Source: Forficula auricularia
Lineage: Eukaryota > Arthropoda > Insecta > Dermaptera > Forficulidae
DNA length: 64,000 nucleotides
Direction of reading: 5' to 3'
Assembly: GCA_024734495.1 (NCBI GenBank)
Contig: JALMQS010000102.1
Coordinates: 7,222,095-7,286,094, forward strand
Positions 47,238 to 56,652 of this stretch are shown one piece after another. A program made the position numbers and the translations under genes. How positions within the stretch are numbered: position 1 is the first letter of the stretch; every line of letters begins with the position of its first letter. Under the pieces are notes generated by a model. The model made no database searches and had not been told where the DNA came from. It saw nothing but the letters and a program-made list of their open reading frames with translations.

Positions 47238-48512
47238 ATGGCGACCGAGCGATTCGTGGAAAAACTAGTGGCCGAACGAGAAGATTTAATCGACCATGTT
47301 CGGTTCCTTTACGAGGAATGCACACAGCTGACCCCTTCTCAGGTAGAAGATTTTAAAATTATCCTAGAGATGTTACCAGGGTTGGAAACTCAATTTGGGG
47401 AGGTGCAGAGGGGCATTCGCTCGTTTAATGCCCGCACTTCTGATCCCAAAGAAAAAATTGAGGTCCCGATGACGCGGGTGGCCTTCACCGATATCATCGA
47501 CGCCATACAATACAAGTATCGTGTGTTCGTAAAACGTGTAGGAGTGCCACACACAGGAGTTCTTCCTTCTGCCATCCCTAGTACCGATTTCTCGTCTTCT
47601 ACCGTATCGCCAGGTCCCATTCCTTATCATCATATCGTCCCGTGCTTCTCCTTTTATTCATCTCCTACCATACCGTCTCGTACCGTCCCGGACCCATTAA
47701 TAAAACGGGAAGATTTAGAAGTAGATAAACAAGTTCAACTATATGAAAATGTTGAACATTTTGGAGAAGTTGAACACTTTGAAGAAGCTGAAGACTATTC
47801 AGAAATTGAATACTCAGAAGTTGAACATTTGGGAAAACCTGATGAAGTGGTTAATTATGATATTGATGAGGTTGTTAATGATGATGCTGATGAAGATGTC
47901 AATGAAGATGATCTTAATGAAGATGATGAAGTACCTGGTGAAATGGTCAATTCTGAGAATGATCCTGATGAAATTGAACAAGAAAAACCAGGTGATAATA
48001 TTCCTGATGTTAGTGATCCTGATGATCCTGAGGAAATTTATCAAAATCAACTAATGGAGGTTGAAAATATTTCTTTGGATAATGTTAATGAAGACTTCGA
48101 TGAAGAACTGATTGATAAAAAACCAAATATTCAATCCGTTGAAGAAGAAGAGGAATCTGACACAGTGACAACTGAAGTAAGCCCTGAGGTTGAAAATATT
48201 TCTTTGGATAATGTTAATGAAGACTTTGATGAAGAACTGATTGATAAAAAACCAAATATTCAATCCGTTGAAGAAGAAGAGGAATCTGACACAGTGACAA
48301 CTGAAGTAAGCCCTGAAACTGTAATTGATCAGCCTCTAGAAACAGCTGAAGAAATATATTCTAGAGAGGATGAGACAACGGATGTACAAAATGGAGAAAA
48401 ATACAATTTAAATTTTCCAGTCCCAGTGCCACTTCCCATTTATGTCCCGTGCCCCTTTTTCACGTTTAGCTTACCCTATCCACATCCTTTCCCTTTTGAT
48501 CCGGGTATATAA
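47238..48512 (+). CDS. Sole ORF of the LTR element (gag-like N-terminus, acidic body)
   Basis: 424 codons, ATG in a fair context (ACAATGG), stop 72 bp before the 3' LTR; it fills the internal region. Residues 1-100 look helical and charged (EREDLIDHVRFLYEECTQL, LPGLETQFGEVQRGI), which recalls the N-terminal coiled-coil of BEL/Pao gag proteins, a weak resemblance. Residues 105-155 are Ser/Pro-rich; 160-375 are strongly acidic; 275-317 and 318-360 are a perfect tandem repeat of 43 residues; the tail (392-424) is Pro/Phe-rich. There is no CCHC knuckle, protease, reverse transcriptase, RNase H or integrase, so the element must use other elements' enzymes. No frame damage. Function unknown: it may be a particle protein or a captured sequence. 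Confidence 0.85.
   Translation: MATERFVEKLVAEREDLIDHVRFLYEECTQLTPSQVEDFKIILEMLPGLETQFGEVQRGIRSFNARTSDPKEKIEVPMTRVAFTDIIDAIQYKYRVFVKRVGVPHTGVLPSAIPSTDFSSSTVSPGPIPYHHIVPCFSFYSSPTIPSRTVPDPLIKREDLEVDKQVQLYENVEHFGEVEHFEEAEDYSEIEYSEVEHLGKPDEVVNYDIDEVVNDDADEDVNEDDLNEDDEVPGEMVNSENDPDEIEQEKPGDNIPDVSDPDDPEEIYQNQLMEVENISLDNVNEDFDEELIDKKPNIQSVEEEEESDTVTTEVSPEVENISLDNVNEDFDEELIDKKPNIQSVEEEEESDTVTTEVSPETVIDQPLETAEEIYSREDETTDVQNGEKYNLNFPVPVPLPIYVPCPFFTFSLPYPHPFPFDPGI
48060..48317 (+). repeat. 129-bp in-frame tandem duplication in the ORF
   Basis: Two adjacent 129-bp copies (48060-48188, 48189-48317) differ by eye at one silent base (GACTTC versus GACTTT). This duplicates an acidic 43-residue block. Confidence 0.9.
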
Positions 48513-48573
48513 AAACTATCGGAGGAAGGTGTTCTCGACCCAGAACCTTCCCGAGCTCCCGGAACTTTCCCGC

Positions 48574-48584
48574 TGGGGGGGATA
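48574..48584 (+). other. Polypurine tract
   Basis: GGGGGGGA followed by TAT directly abuts the 3' LTR, the position where plus-strand synthesis is primed. Confidence 0.7.
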
Positions 48585-49189
48585 TGTAACCAAAATAAAA
48601 GTGCCGCGGTTATATCCCGGGAGCCTAGTGTCTGAACAGTGAACTATTCGAGCAGGAATGACTTTATGACGTGGAGGCTAGTCGAGTGAGCGATGACTAA
48701 TGAACATGTGGCAGTCAGATGATATATGGATGCCGCTTTGTCAAGTAATAAAAGACTTGCTCGGGTCTGTTATCGTTTCGTTTTGAGTGTTTAACGTGTG
48801 CCGTGTTGCCGTTAATATTATTGTTATCGTGTGATTGTGTATTGTTGTTATCGTGGAAAGATAATTCAACAATAATATATATATATAAATATATATATCT
48901 TATATCTTAAATATCATCAAATATTTAAGTTATTTATTTATAGAAATGGCCGATTGCCTAATTCAAATACAAATATTGTTCAGATAATATAATTATCTGT
49001 TGTTTAATTTCTTTTATATTATATAACTATATTTAATTAGTAAAACCAAAGATTGTTAAACACCTTGTTATACATATATACAAAACCCGTTTGAAATAAA
49101 ATAATATTTCAAACAACAAACATTTATTATTTTATTTATTTTTGCCTTCAACGGCAAAGTATTAACTGGCGAATTTTCCACCCAGTACA
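48585..49189 (+). repeat. 3' LTR of non-autonomous LTR retrotransposon
   Basis: 605 bp, same length and sequence by eye as the 5' LTR. It is followed by ACAC, the target duplication, which is also the first bases of foldback FB3. Confidence 0.95.
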
Positions 49190-50127
49190 ACACTGATCAA
49201 CAAAAATTTCTCCCCGTAAACCTAACAATTGATTCCAGCAGAGTTTTATACGCTGATTATCATGCAATTTCCCGATTTTTTACAACACGTCGGAGTTTTG
49301 AGATATTATTGGTCAAAGAGGTGACTGTGGGTCAGTGGTTAGAGAGTCGTGCCGCTGGCCTGAAGTTCGCTGGTTCGGGACTAAGTCTTGGCAGATATTT
49401 GCAGTCGCCTCCTCTTGGAAAGCAATGGCAGCCTCCAAGAGTATAATTGACTAGTAACCTCTTCAAAATAGCCGTTCGGAACCGGCGTTAAAAAGTAGGT
49501 CCCGTATATCAGTGTAAAAACAGCACAGGTATATGTGGAGAGGACCCGAAACGTCAGGGAGACCTGATATGGCACTTAAAGAATAAGATTGGTCAAAACG
49601 ACAAAAAATGACATTTTGACCTATTTTCCAGTCCTTTTAGATATTAAACAGCAATATTTGAAATAAAAATATTTTGTTCAAGTAATAGAAAAGCTTCCTC
49701 TTTGATTTTCAAATTACCACTTGTTTTCAGCTCATTTAGAATTCGAGTTATAACTAAAAAACTAAAATTACGTGATTAGAAAGGATAAAAAACATAGATA
49801 ATAATATGTGGCCTTAGTTTTTTAGTTATAACTCAAGTTCTAATTGAGCTGAAAACAAATGGTAAAATTTGAAAATCAAAGGGAAAGCTATTTTCTATTA
49901 CGTCAACAAAATATTTTGATTTCAAATATTGCTCTTTAATATTTAATGGCACTCAAAAATATGTCAAAATGGCCTTTTTCGTCATTTTGACCGATAATAT
50001 TTCAAAATTCTGACCTGTTGTAAAAAATGGGGAAATTTCATGATAATCAGCGATTAAAACTCTACTGAAATCCATAGTTAGGTTTACGGGGAGAAGTTTT
50101 TGTTTAATTTTTGTCGAACAGTGTTAT
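49190..50127. mobile_element. Foldback element FB3, interrupted by a SINE
   Basis: Starts ACACTGATCAACAAAAATTT and ends AATTTTTGTCGAACAGTGTT with long inverted arms as in FB1 and FB2. The left arm is split by the SINE at 49318-49587, and the LTR retrotransposon entered at its first bases. Confidence 0.8.
49318..49587 (+). mobile_element. tRNA-derived SINE with perfect 10-bp target duplication
   Basis: ATTGGTCAAA at 49308-49317 and again at 49588-49597 flank a 270-bp insert; FB1 and FB2 lack it. The head has box A-like GGGTCAGTGGTTAGAG and box B-like GCTGGTTCGGGAC, the body TTGGAAAGCAATGGCAGCC, and the tail AAAGAATAAG. It differs from the SINE family at 29790. A 64-codon minus frame over it is not a gene. 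Confidence 0.9.
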
Positions 50128-50321
50128 TTTAGAATAAATAATTCAAAAACAAAAGATTTTGCATCTCATTATTATTAAGTTTTATAATTAAACCGCTGAT
50201 CAGGCGTGCCTTCGGCTATCTCATGGCTTCTCCATACAGATACTCAATACGCCCCTCTCGTATATTAAAATAAAATAAAAATTCAAATTGTTTTTTTACC
50301 CAATAGTTTCACAGGGTCTTA

Positions 50322-50371
50322 ATCAAGAGTCTGATGAAGCTACAATAATTTAGCGAAACGTTACGATTGGT
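50322..50371 (+). ncRNA. Hammerhead-ribozyme-like motif, type I (HHR-g)
   Basis: Order: stem I ATCAAGAGT, CUGAUGA (50331-50337), stem II GCUA...UAGC (50339-50342 with 50351-50354), GAAAC, palindromic ACGU, triplet GUU (50360-50362), stem I ACGATTGGT. Stem I pairs UG/AC, has a symmetric AG/GA internal loop, then pairs AUCAA with UUGGU (one U-G). The cleavage triplet is GUU, allowed (NUH) but weaker than GUC. A lone module; no repeat partner found nearby. Confidence 0.6.
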
Positions 50372-50473
50372 CGTATGATTTAAGACGGTGTTTAATTGTT
50401 TCCTTTTTTCTTCTGATTTGTTACATTTAATAATGGTTATGGAGCTGAATAATAGTAATGATAATTATTAATA

Positions 50474-50560
50474 CAGTGAATCCCCTCAAATCCAAACTAA
50501 TTGTTGCTGAAGCCTGTTCGGATTAACCGACAATTTCGACAATTGAAGATAACTGAGAAC
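50474..50560 (+). mobile_element. Pogo/Tigger-like terminal fragment
   Basis: CAGTGAATCCCCTCAAATCC preceded by TA, followed by GCCTGTTCGGATTAACCGACAATTTCG, which resembles the terminal region of pogo/Tigger (Tc1/mariner) elements. The other end was not found. Confidence 0.5.
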
Positions 50561-50564
50561 TAAG

Positions 50565-51235
50565 TGAAAGATTAAGTGATATTTTGTGTGTTTCTATTAT
50601 CATTTCATTGTTTTTGCAAAGTGATTAACCTAAAGAATTTCAATAACCAACTTTTAAAAAAGTGACCGAGAATCCTTAACTCATAATAAATGAATATTGC
50701 ATATAATATTTATTTATTTATTTATATAATATTTAAGCCGTTTTTTGAGATATTTCAAAAATAGGAAGCAAAAAACACATGTTTTACTTATTTTTAATTT
50801 AGATATGACTTCGAGATCATACCATTAATTATATACAATAAATAAATAAATTGAGAAATCACATTATATTTATATTATAAAAGTAAAATAAAATAATAAA
50901 ATAAAGAAGCAAAAAAATAAATCAACTAAACATATTATCGAAATTCAAATTAGAACCAATTATAAATTTTAACAATGATCTTAACATAATTTTATTAAGG
51001 GTATTAATTAATTTTCCGAATGTTAGGAGGGTCTCTGAAATGAGGAATATCTAAATTCAGTAGTTCATCATACCTCTGAATGTTATATAATATAATGGAC
51101 AGTGTAAAATTAAATGAACGGGTGTAGCAAACGTGAGAGAGCATATGCAAAACAGAGTTGGAGATGGGAATAGTCTAAAAAGATGAGAATTTGTGAGGGT
51201 GTGCAACGAGGGGCAAACCGCGACCTAATATGCTG
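50565..51235. other. unassigned AT-rich stretch
   Basis: No gene. ATTTATTTATT-type simple sequence near 50707-50725 and 50840-50900. Confidence 0.45.
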
Positions 51236-51239
51236 TACA

Positions 51240-51602
51240 CCTACTTCCACTTGTACTTCCAAATATTTCCAAGTACTTTCAAATATTTCCAAGTAATTCC
51301 AAATATTTCCAAGTACTTCCAAATATTTCCAAGCACTTCTAAATATTTCCAAGAAAATCATAAGTTGGTGTCATCTATTAAATCAGATGGAATGGAATAT
51401 TTTTAATTATATGTCAGAAGGGTTGTTTTTCACCCCCTCGGGAATCGAACCCGAGTGCCAGTAACAGCAATCCGGGCCACCTGGCTTCCATACCAAATAT
51501 TTCCAAGTACTTCCAAATATTCCCAATACTTCCAAATATTTCTAAGTACTTTCAAATATTTCCAAGTACTTTTAAATATTTCCAAGTACTTCCAAAGGGG
51601 TG
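51240..51602. repeat. 20-bp minisatellite split by a tRNA-like SINE
   Basis: Unit AAATATTTCCAAGTACTTCC, about five to six copies at 51253-51355 and again at 51497-51597. Both blocks are bordered outside by TGTACACCTACTTCCA. Between them is a SINE-like insert. Reading frames through it are repeats and not genes. Confidence 0.8.
51424..51494 (-). mobile_element. tRNA-derived SINE head inside the minisatellite
   Basis: Minus strand: GGAAGCCAGGTGGCCCGG (box A-like), then CGGGTTCGATTCCCG (box B with a T-arm-like stem) and GGGGGTGAA. No anticodon stem could be confirmed and there is no proper acceptor pairing, so a SINE is preferred over a tRNA gene. Confidence 0.55.
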
Positions 51603-51879
51603 TACACCTACTTCCAATCGCGGATCACCCCTCGGTGTGCAGTAATAAATTTACGCTTAGGCCCGTGACGCCAAAATTTTAGAGTCGAGAAAATTTTAGA
51701 GGCTGAATAATTTAAAGAACGATTAAAATTTAAAAATCGATTTGGCTTAGTTTTGCTGTGAATTATTTTGATTATTTGATTATCATAATTACTACTATAA
51801 ATCAAAAATGGCGACAAGGGGTGTAAATCCGCCCCTGAGAATGTGATTTATTCTGATACAATTTAAAACCACTTTTTTC

Positions 51880-52197
51880 ATGCAAGATTACACTAGGTAC
51901 TTCACCATCCCTGATGGTAAAGTAATAATCAACAAAATTGGACGTAATACTTTTTTTATGCGATCATTTGACGTGAGTGGAGACAGAATCTCAACAGCCA
52001 ATATACAAGCGTACATGCGAACTCACCCTTCTGACGTTTATTGGCAGAAAGTTGTCCGAGGAAACAAAATCTTTTATCATAATTCGAATGCAAGTTTCTA
52101 CTCAAACAGAAAAACAGATAGAGAAACCAAGTTAATAAAAGCATGTGAAAGCAGATGTGTGATCTATGTATTTTATTATCTTGAAGAAAAACATTAA
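51880..52197 (+). CDS. Hypothetical 105-residue protein, start inside an element terminus
   Basis: Open from ATG to TAA, less AT-biased in composition than random frames here, basic overall; residues 30-90 (SFDVSGDRISTANIQAYM, YWQKVVRGNKIFYHNSNASF) look like real protein but match no family I recognise. An AATAAA lies about 35 bp after the stop. The first ~17 codons lie in sequence that resembles the B-family terminus (CATGCACGATTACAAT...GGTAAAGTAA). It could be a small gene, a 3' exon, or a fragment of an unrecognised element ORF. The start codon is therefore doubtful. Confidence 0.3.
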   Translation: MQDYTRYFTIPDGKVIINKIGRNTFFMRSFDVSGDRISTANIQAYMRTHPSDVYWQKVVRGNKIFYHNSNASFYSNRKTDRETKLIKACESRCVIYVFYYLEEKH

Positions 52198-52249
52198 TGT
52201 TTTAAGTTTTAAGAATTATCAGATAATATAAAGCAAAATAAAAATATAT

Positions 52250-52575
52250 CCACAGAGCTAGAAACATTTGTTTTGTGTCTTGGATTAGAGAGGATTTAGG
52301 AACAAGAACAAGTGTGTTTGAAATGCTAAAGAAATAGCAATGGGAAATATTTTAGGCAACTTTTTTTTTTTTTAAGTAGAGTATTAAACGATTTACATGT
52401 TCTGTTTTAGGACATACAAATTGTAATAAAGAATACTACTGTACTTTTTTTATTCAAATAGATTGTTTAGATCAGGGGTGTGCAAATTTTTGGCAACCAT
52501 GGTCCACATTTAAAGAAAAAAATTGTCTCGGATTGCACATGAAATATAGTATATTAATTCTAACGATAGTTGTTT
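52250..52575. other. unassigned stretch with hAT-like end
   Basis: CAGGGGTGTGCAAATTTTTGGC at 52476 is a hAT-type terminus; its partner end was not found. Confidence 0.45.
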
Positions 52576-52579
52576 ATCA

Positions 52580-53148
52580 AATAAACTGCAACGGATCGTT
52601 GCTTAACTTTATCCAAAGTCATTTGAATTATTAATATGTTTATTCCTTTATTATTAATCAGATATCACTTTCTATTTGCAGTCCATGTTGACTTACATTC
52701 AAAAATAGTGATGGATTCTCATCTAATACTTGAGGAATAACAATTCAACATTGGATTTTTGACGCTTCGATTATTATTGGTAACCATTAAAGACATGGAG
52801 AAATCGACTTAAAATAAAAAATAACGATTGATACTTATCTAATACTAGAAAAATAACCTTTTTGCATTCCATTTTTGATGTTTTGACTATTAATGGCAAC
52901 CTCTACTGAAAACATGGAAGAATCGACTTAAAATCAAAAAGACTAAATAATTTTATGGTAAACAACTCAAGCTTGAGACCCCATATAATTTTTGGCAAAA
53001 CAGTCACATGCTAATTGAATACTACAATTTGTGACTTTAATTGAGACCATGGGTTCCGTAGTCTTTACCTGAGGACCCTTTGAAGTCGCGCTTGACGCGA
53101 AACCGATTACAATACTTTACCCATTCTTCGCATTGGATAAAGTAAAAA
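52580..53148 (+). mobile_element. A-family repeat (copy A4), internally deleted
   Basis: Starts AACTGCAACGGATCG and ends CGCATTGGATAAAGTAAAAA. At about 52978 the sequence jumps from AACTCAAGCTTGAG to ACCCCATATAATTTTTGGC, so the second half of the satellite is missing. Confidence 0.75.
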
Positions 53149-53309
53149 GATAATAAATAATAGACAAACATGATATTCTCTATGACATATAAGCAAAAAT
53201 GTCATAGGATTATGATTCTTTGACCTTGATATTTAATTTTTGGGCTAGTGTTGGTATTTTATCGTAATAAAAGAAAAGTTAAAATATTATTTTGAAAAAA
53301 TATTATTTA

Positions 53310-53665
53310 TTATGAGTTATTCACTAGGTCACTTGTTTCACGTGTAAGAAATAAAGGAGAGACATTTTTCTCAATATATATATTTCGGGCTGTCAACCCA
53401 TTATATCATCAGGAGATACAGAAAATAACTAATAATAAAATTCTATACCCCCAAGAGGGTTTGACCTGTTAAAAATTTCTTTCTCTTGTAAAAATAGTTA
53501 TGTGTGCCTTCTGTACACATATATACTATGGGATTCTAACGTTAAGTTAGTTATTTTCTGTATCTCCTGATGATGGGTTGACAGCCTGAAATATGTAAAT
53601 TGGAGAAGTCTCTCTCCTTTATTTCTTACACGTGAAACAAGGGACCTAGTGAATAACTCATAGTC
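53310..53665. mobile_element. Inverted pair of decayed ribozyme modules
   Basis: GAGTTATTCACTAGGTCAC at the left and its complement at the right bound the unit. Inside, a minus-strand motif (53375-53425: CUGAUGA, GGGU-UGACA-GCCC, GAAA, AU-rich palindrome, stem I UCUC/GAGA) faces a plus-strand copy (53555-53610: CUGAUGA, GAAA) with poorer stems. Same architecture as 29926-30475. Confidence 0.55.
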
Positions 53666-54000
53666 AATATTAATTTTCGAAAAAAAATATTTTTACTTTT
53701 CTTTTACCTTGATATTTGTTTCAACAAGATGAAGTCACAAATACCCTATAAAGCTTCATTTACACTAAATACATCGGTTTGTGGGGTTGAATTAGAAACA
53801 AATTTAACAATTGCTTTCATCACTTTGTTTATCCGTATGAGTTTTAGAGATTGAAACTCTCTTCCTGCTTTAAACTTTAGTCAGACTTACATGACCCGGC
53901 TTCAAAAGTTCATTGGACTTCGATCCAATCTTTGACTATCTCTCCTTTTTAAAATTAGAAGAAATTGTCTTTTCGGAGAGAGACGGATTGGTAGAAATTT
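53666..54000. other. unassigned stretch
   Basis: AT-rich, no feature recognised. Confidence 0.45.
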
Positions 54001-54001
54001 T

Positions 54002-54120
54002 AATTGATAAGTGATGGAAAGGCAGCCCAAAGATAGTGAACAAATTATTTCGACCAAAATATATTTATTCGAAATAATTTTTTCACTATCCTTAGGCTGC
54101 CTTTCCATCACTTATCAATA
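54002..54120. repeat. Short foldback repeat
   Basis: ATTGATAAGTGATGGAAAGG at 54002 and its complement ending at 54120; arms of about 54 bp with a small loop. A minus frame over it is an artefact of the palindrome. Confidence 0.7.
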
Positions 54121-54214
54121 GGAGTAAATCTTAACTAATATGTCATAACATTTAGGGAAAGCGGAGTTGGTTTATAGTGAAACATATTAAACACAGAAGA
54201 TTTTAAAGGGTTAT

Positions 54215-54490
54215 AGTGGTGTTTCACAAGTAAAAATTAAAATTAAAAAAAAAATATATATTTATATTTTTGGAGTTGTATTTTAAATACTCTATACATA
54301 TTTCGGTTTTTAGCCCAGTTTGTGTTTACAAAAGACTGAAGTCCTGTTTTTGTAAACACAAACTCATGATGATGGGGTAAAAACCCGAAAATATTTATAG
54401 AGTATTTAAAATACAACTCCAAAAATATAATTAAAATTTTTTTTTAATTTTTATTTTTACTTGTGAAATACCACTATAACCTTTTAAAAA
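54215..54490. mobile_element. Foldback with ribozyme-like relic
   Basis: GGTTATAGTGGTGTTTCACA and its complement bound arms that also share GAGTTGTATTTTAAATACTC. Inside on the plus strand near 54367-54400: AUGAUGA, GGG...CCC, GAAAA, where the first core C is replaced by A, so it should be inactive. Confidence 0.55.
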
Positions 54491-54536
54491 CTCCTGTGTT
54501 TAATATGTATTTATGATATCTTATCATAAAATAATA

Positions 54537-54880
54537 CTCCCTCCGTTCCGTCCCAAATTAGTTGCTACAATTGAATATTTTTCTACTGATTATTATTGGT
54601 AGGTACTAAAGATTTTATAATTTTGTTTTAATATTTTCCAGAGATTTTAGGTTGATATGGTATCAATCATTAATATTAGCTTGACAAATAGGTACTCCCT
54701 CCTTAAGTACAGCATACTTGCCAAATTAGTTTCAAAATGTTGCTTCGAAAAATTTGTCCCAAAATAAATGCTACATTTTTGAAAAGTAGAAAAAAAAAGA
54801 AAAAAAATATTGAAATGCAGCATTTAAATTTCAACTCAATTCTCGAACCAAATATAGCAACTAATTTGGGACAGGTGGAG
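54537..54880. mobile_element. Stowaway-like MITE
   Basis: TA (54535-54536 and 54881-54882) flanks a 344-bp unit starting CTCCCTCCG and ending in GGTGGAG. The ends share 18 perfect inverted bases GTCCCAAATTAGTTGCTA. CTCCCTCCGTCCC with TA duplication is the Stowaway (Tc1/mariner) signature. An internal TACTCCCTCC copy lies at 54693. Non-coding. Confidence 0.75.
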
Positions 54881-54950
54881 TATAAAATAGAGCTATGGCA
54901 ACAAATTTACAGATTATTGTTTTTGATTGGTTGATTGTTTTTTTTTTTTT

Positions 54951-55085
54951 TTAATGCAATCGAATGCAAGAAGGGGCCCCGCACCAGTAAGCAGTAAATA
55001 TGGATTTCGAAAGAACCTTTCATTACTGAAGAGAGGGGAAATTTGATCAAGAGAAAGGGTGGAGGCGTAGGTGTTTGTTTAAAGT
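54951..55085. repeat. Dispersed repeat G (copy 2)
   Basis: AATGCAATCGAATGCAAG and following bases match 1619-1730 with moderate divergence. Confidence 0.5.
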
Positions 55086-55089
55086 TCAC

Positions 55090-55432
55090 TTTAACTATTT
55101 AGTTGAAATTTTAAAATAAAATAGTAAATTTTCAACAAAATGATGATCTTCATGACTTAAAGTACATATTAGAGATCTTATCAAGATTATTTAGCCAAAG
55201 ATATGCGAAATATTGTGACTTTGATGAAAGTTGGCTCAATTTACTTTAAACGGATTTATTTAAACATTCGCTATAAAAGATTTCATTGCTTAAAGATCTT
55301 ATCAAATCTTGGTATAAAAAACACTATCTTGATATATTCTAAATTAGGGAAATAAGGGTCTAGCATTATAGGAGAAGAATAACTTTGAACTTTTTACGAG
55401 TAATTGTGAGATCTTATCATAATCTACATAGC
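55090..55432. other. unassigned AT-rich stretch
   Basis: No feature recognised, though ATCTTATCA recurs several times. Confidence 0.45.
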
Positions 55433-55433
55433 T

Positions 55434-55560
55434 TTATTTATTTATTTATTTATTTGCCATAAACGATGCCCTGCGAATAATCTGCTGGTTAGCTCAGTCT
55501 GATGTGTTGGAATTAAATTGCCACCAGCTCTTAATATCCGACCATAAATAGATGTTTTGA
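55434..55560 (-). mobile_element. Non-LTR-like 3' tail
   Basis: On the minus strand the sequence runs into a (TAAA)n tail at 55434-55457, as expected for the 3' end of a non-LTR element; about 36 codons upstream are open on that strand without recognisable motifs. Confidence 0.4.
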
Positions 55561-56652
55561 AAAAAGACTTTAGAAAACAAGGATTCACTTTATTACAAAA
55601 TATAATTTGATAATTTATATCTATACCAGGGCTGTCCAATCCATTGCTCGCGGGCCGCATGCGGCATAGCACTGTAATCAGTGTGACCCAACATAAAATC
55701 ATAAACTTCCTTAAAACATTGAGATTTATATGTAGAGATATATTTATTCTCTTTTTCGAAATATGAATGTACATTTGTACAATACGTGAAGCTTTTTTCA
55801 AGAATAAAATTCACTAAAAAAAAATTATAAGGTCATAAAAATATAACTAAGTTTCGAACATTTCAAAATTCTTCTTCTCATATTTTCAATTTCTAAAATA
55901 TTTATTATTTCAGTAATTTATATGCTACGACACTAATCAAGTCTATAGTTATATCATTATAGTACAAGGAGACAAGGAATTGGGGTTTTCTAGAACAATC
56001 ACAATTATTATAATTGATGATTTCTCCCAAGGACTAAACTTGTCAGGCTTGTCTTTTAGATCTTTGCATGATCTTGCATCTCAATAGACAATGGATAGTC
56101 AGGGATTATAATATCTCTGACCCTTTTAAAAATAAATTATCATTCCTCATATTCTTCTTTAATCCCATTCGATTTAAACCAGGGCTGTCCAACCCGTGGC
56201 CCAATATAAAGTCATAAAATTCCTTAAAACATTGAGATTTATGATAATTATTGATGATAATTATTGATAATTGCAGATAATTGAAAACACAAAAGAATTT
56301 GGCTTGATAATTTTTTTTCTCTAAAAAAAGAAATCTGAAAATCTACCGTGAAGTTTTCGAAAGATAAAACTGCTAATTTTAAATTTTGAATCTAGAACTA
56401 GATTTCAAGATGTCCAAAAAATGATCATCATTTTGGACTATTTTCGACTCCGTTTTCATTAGAAAAAAAATTCTACTTGCAAACTTTCTGATTGAATGTT
56501 CTAGAATAACAATTAGATACCGATCTGAAAGAAAAATTGAATTTTGTCTCTTTATTATTTTATATTAATTATTTAGCCAGGAAAAAATATAAACAAATAC
56601 TAATACATAATATCACTGATAGCGTTTTTCTTTAGGAGACGGACTGGTATAA

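Noticed and set aside
47743..48263. Open frames antiparallel or shifted within the acidic ORF
   Set aside because: Shadows of the repetitive GAA/GAT-rich reading frame of the real ORF.
51424..51494. Possible tRNA gene on the minus strand
   Set aside because: No convincing acceptor stem or anticodon loop, and it interrupts a minisatellite as an insertion would.
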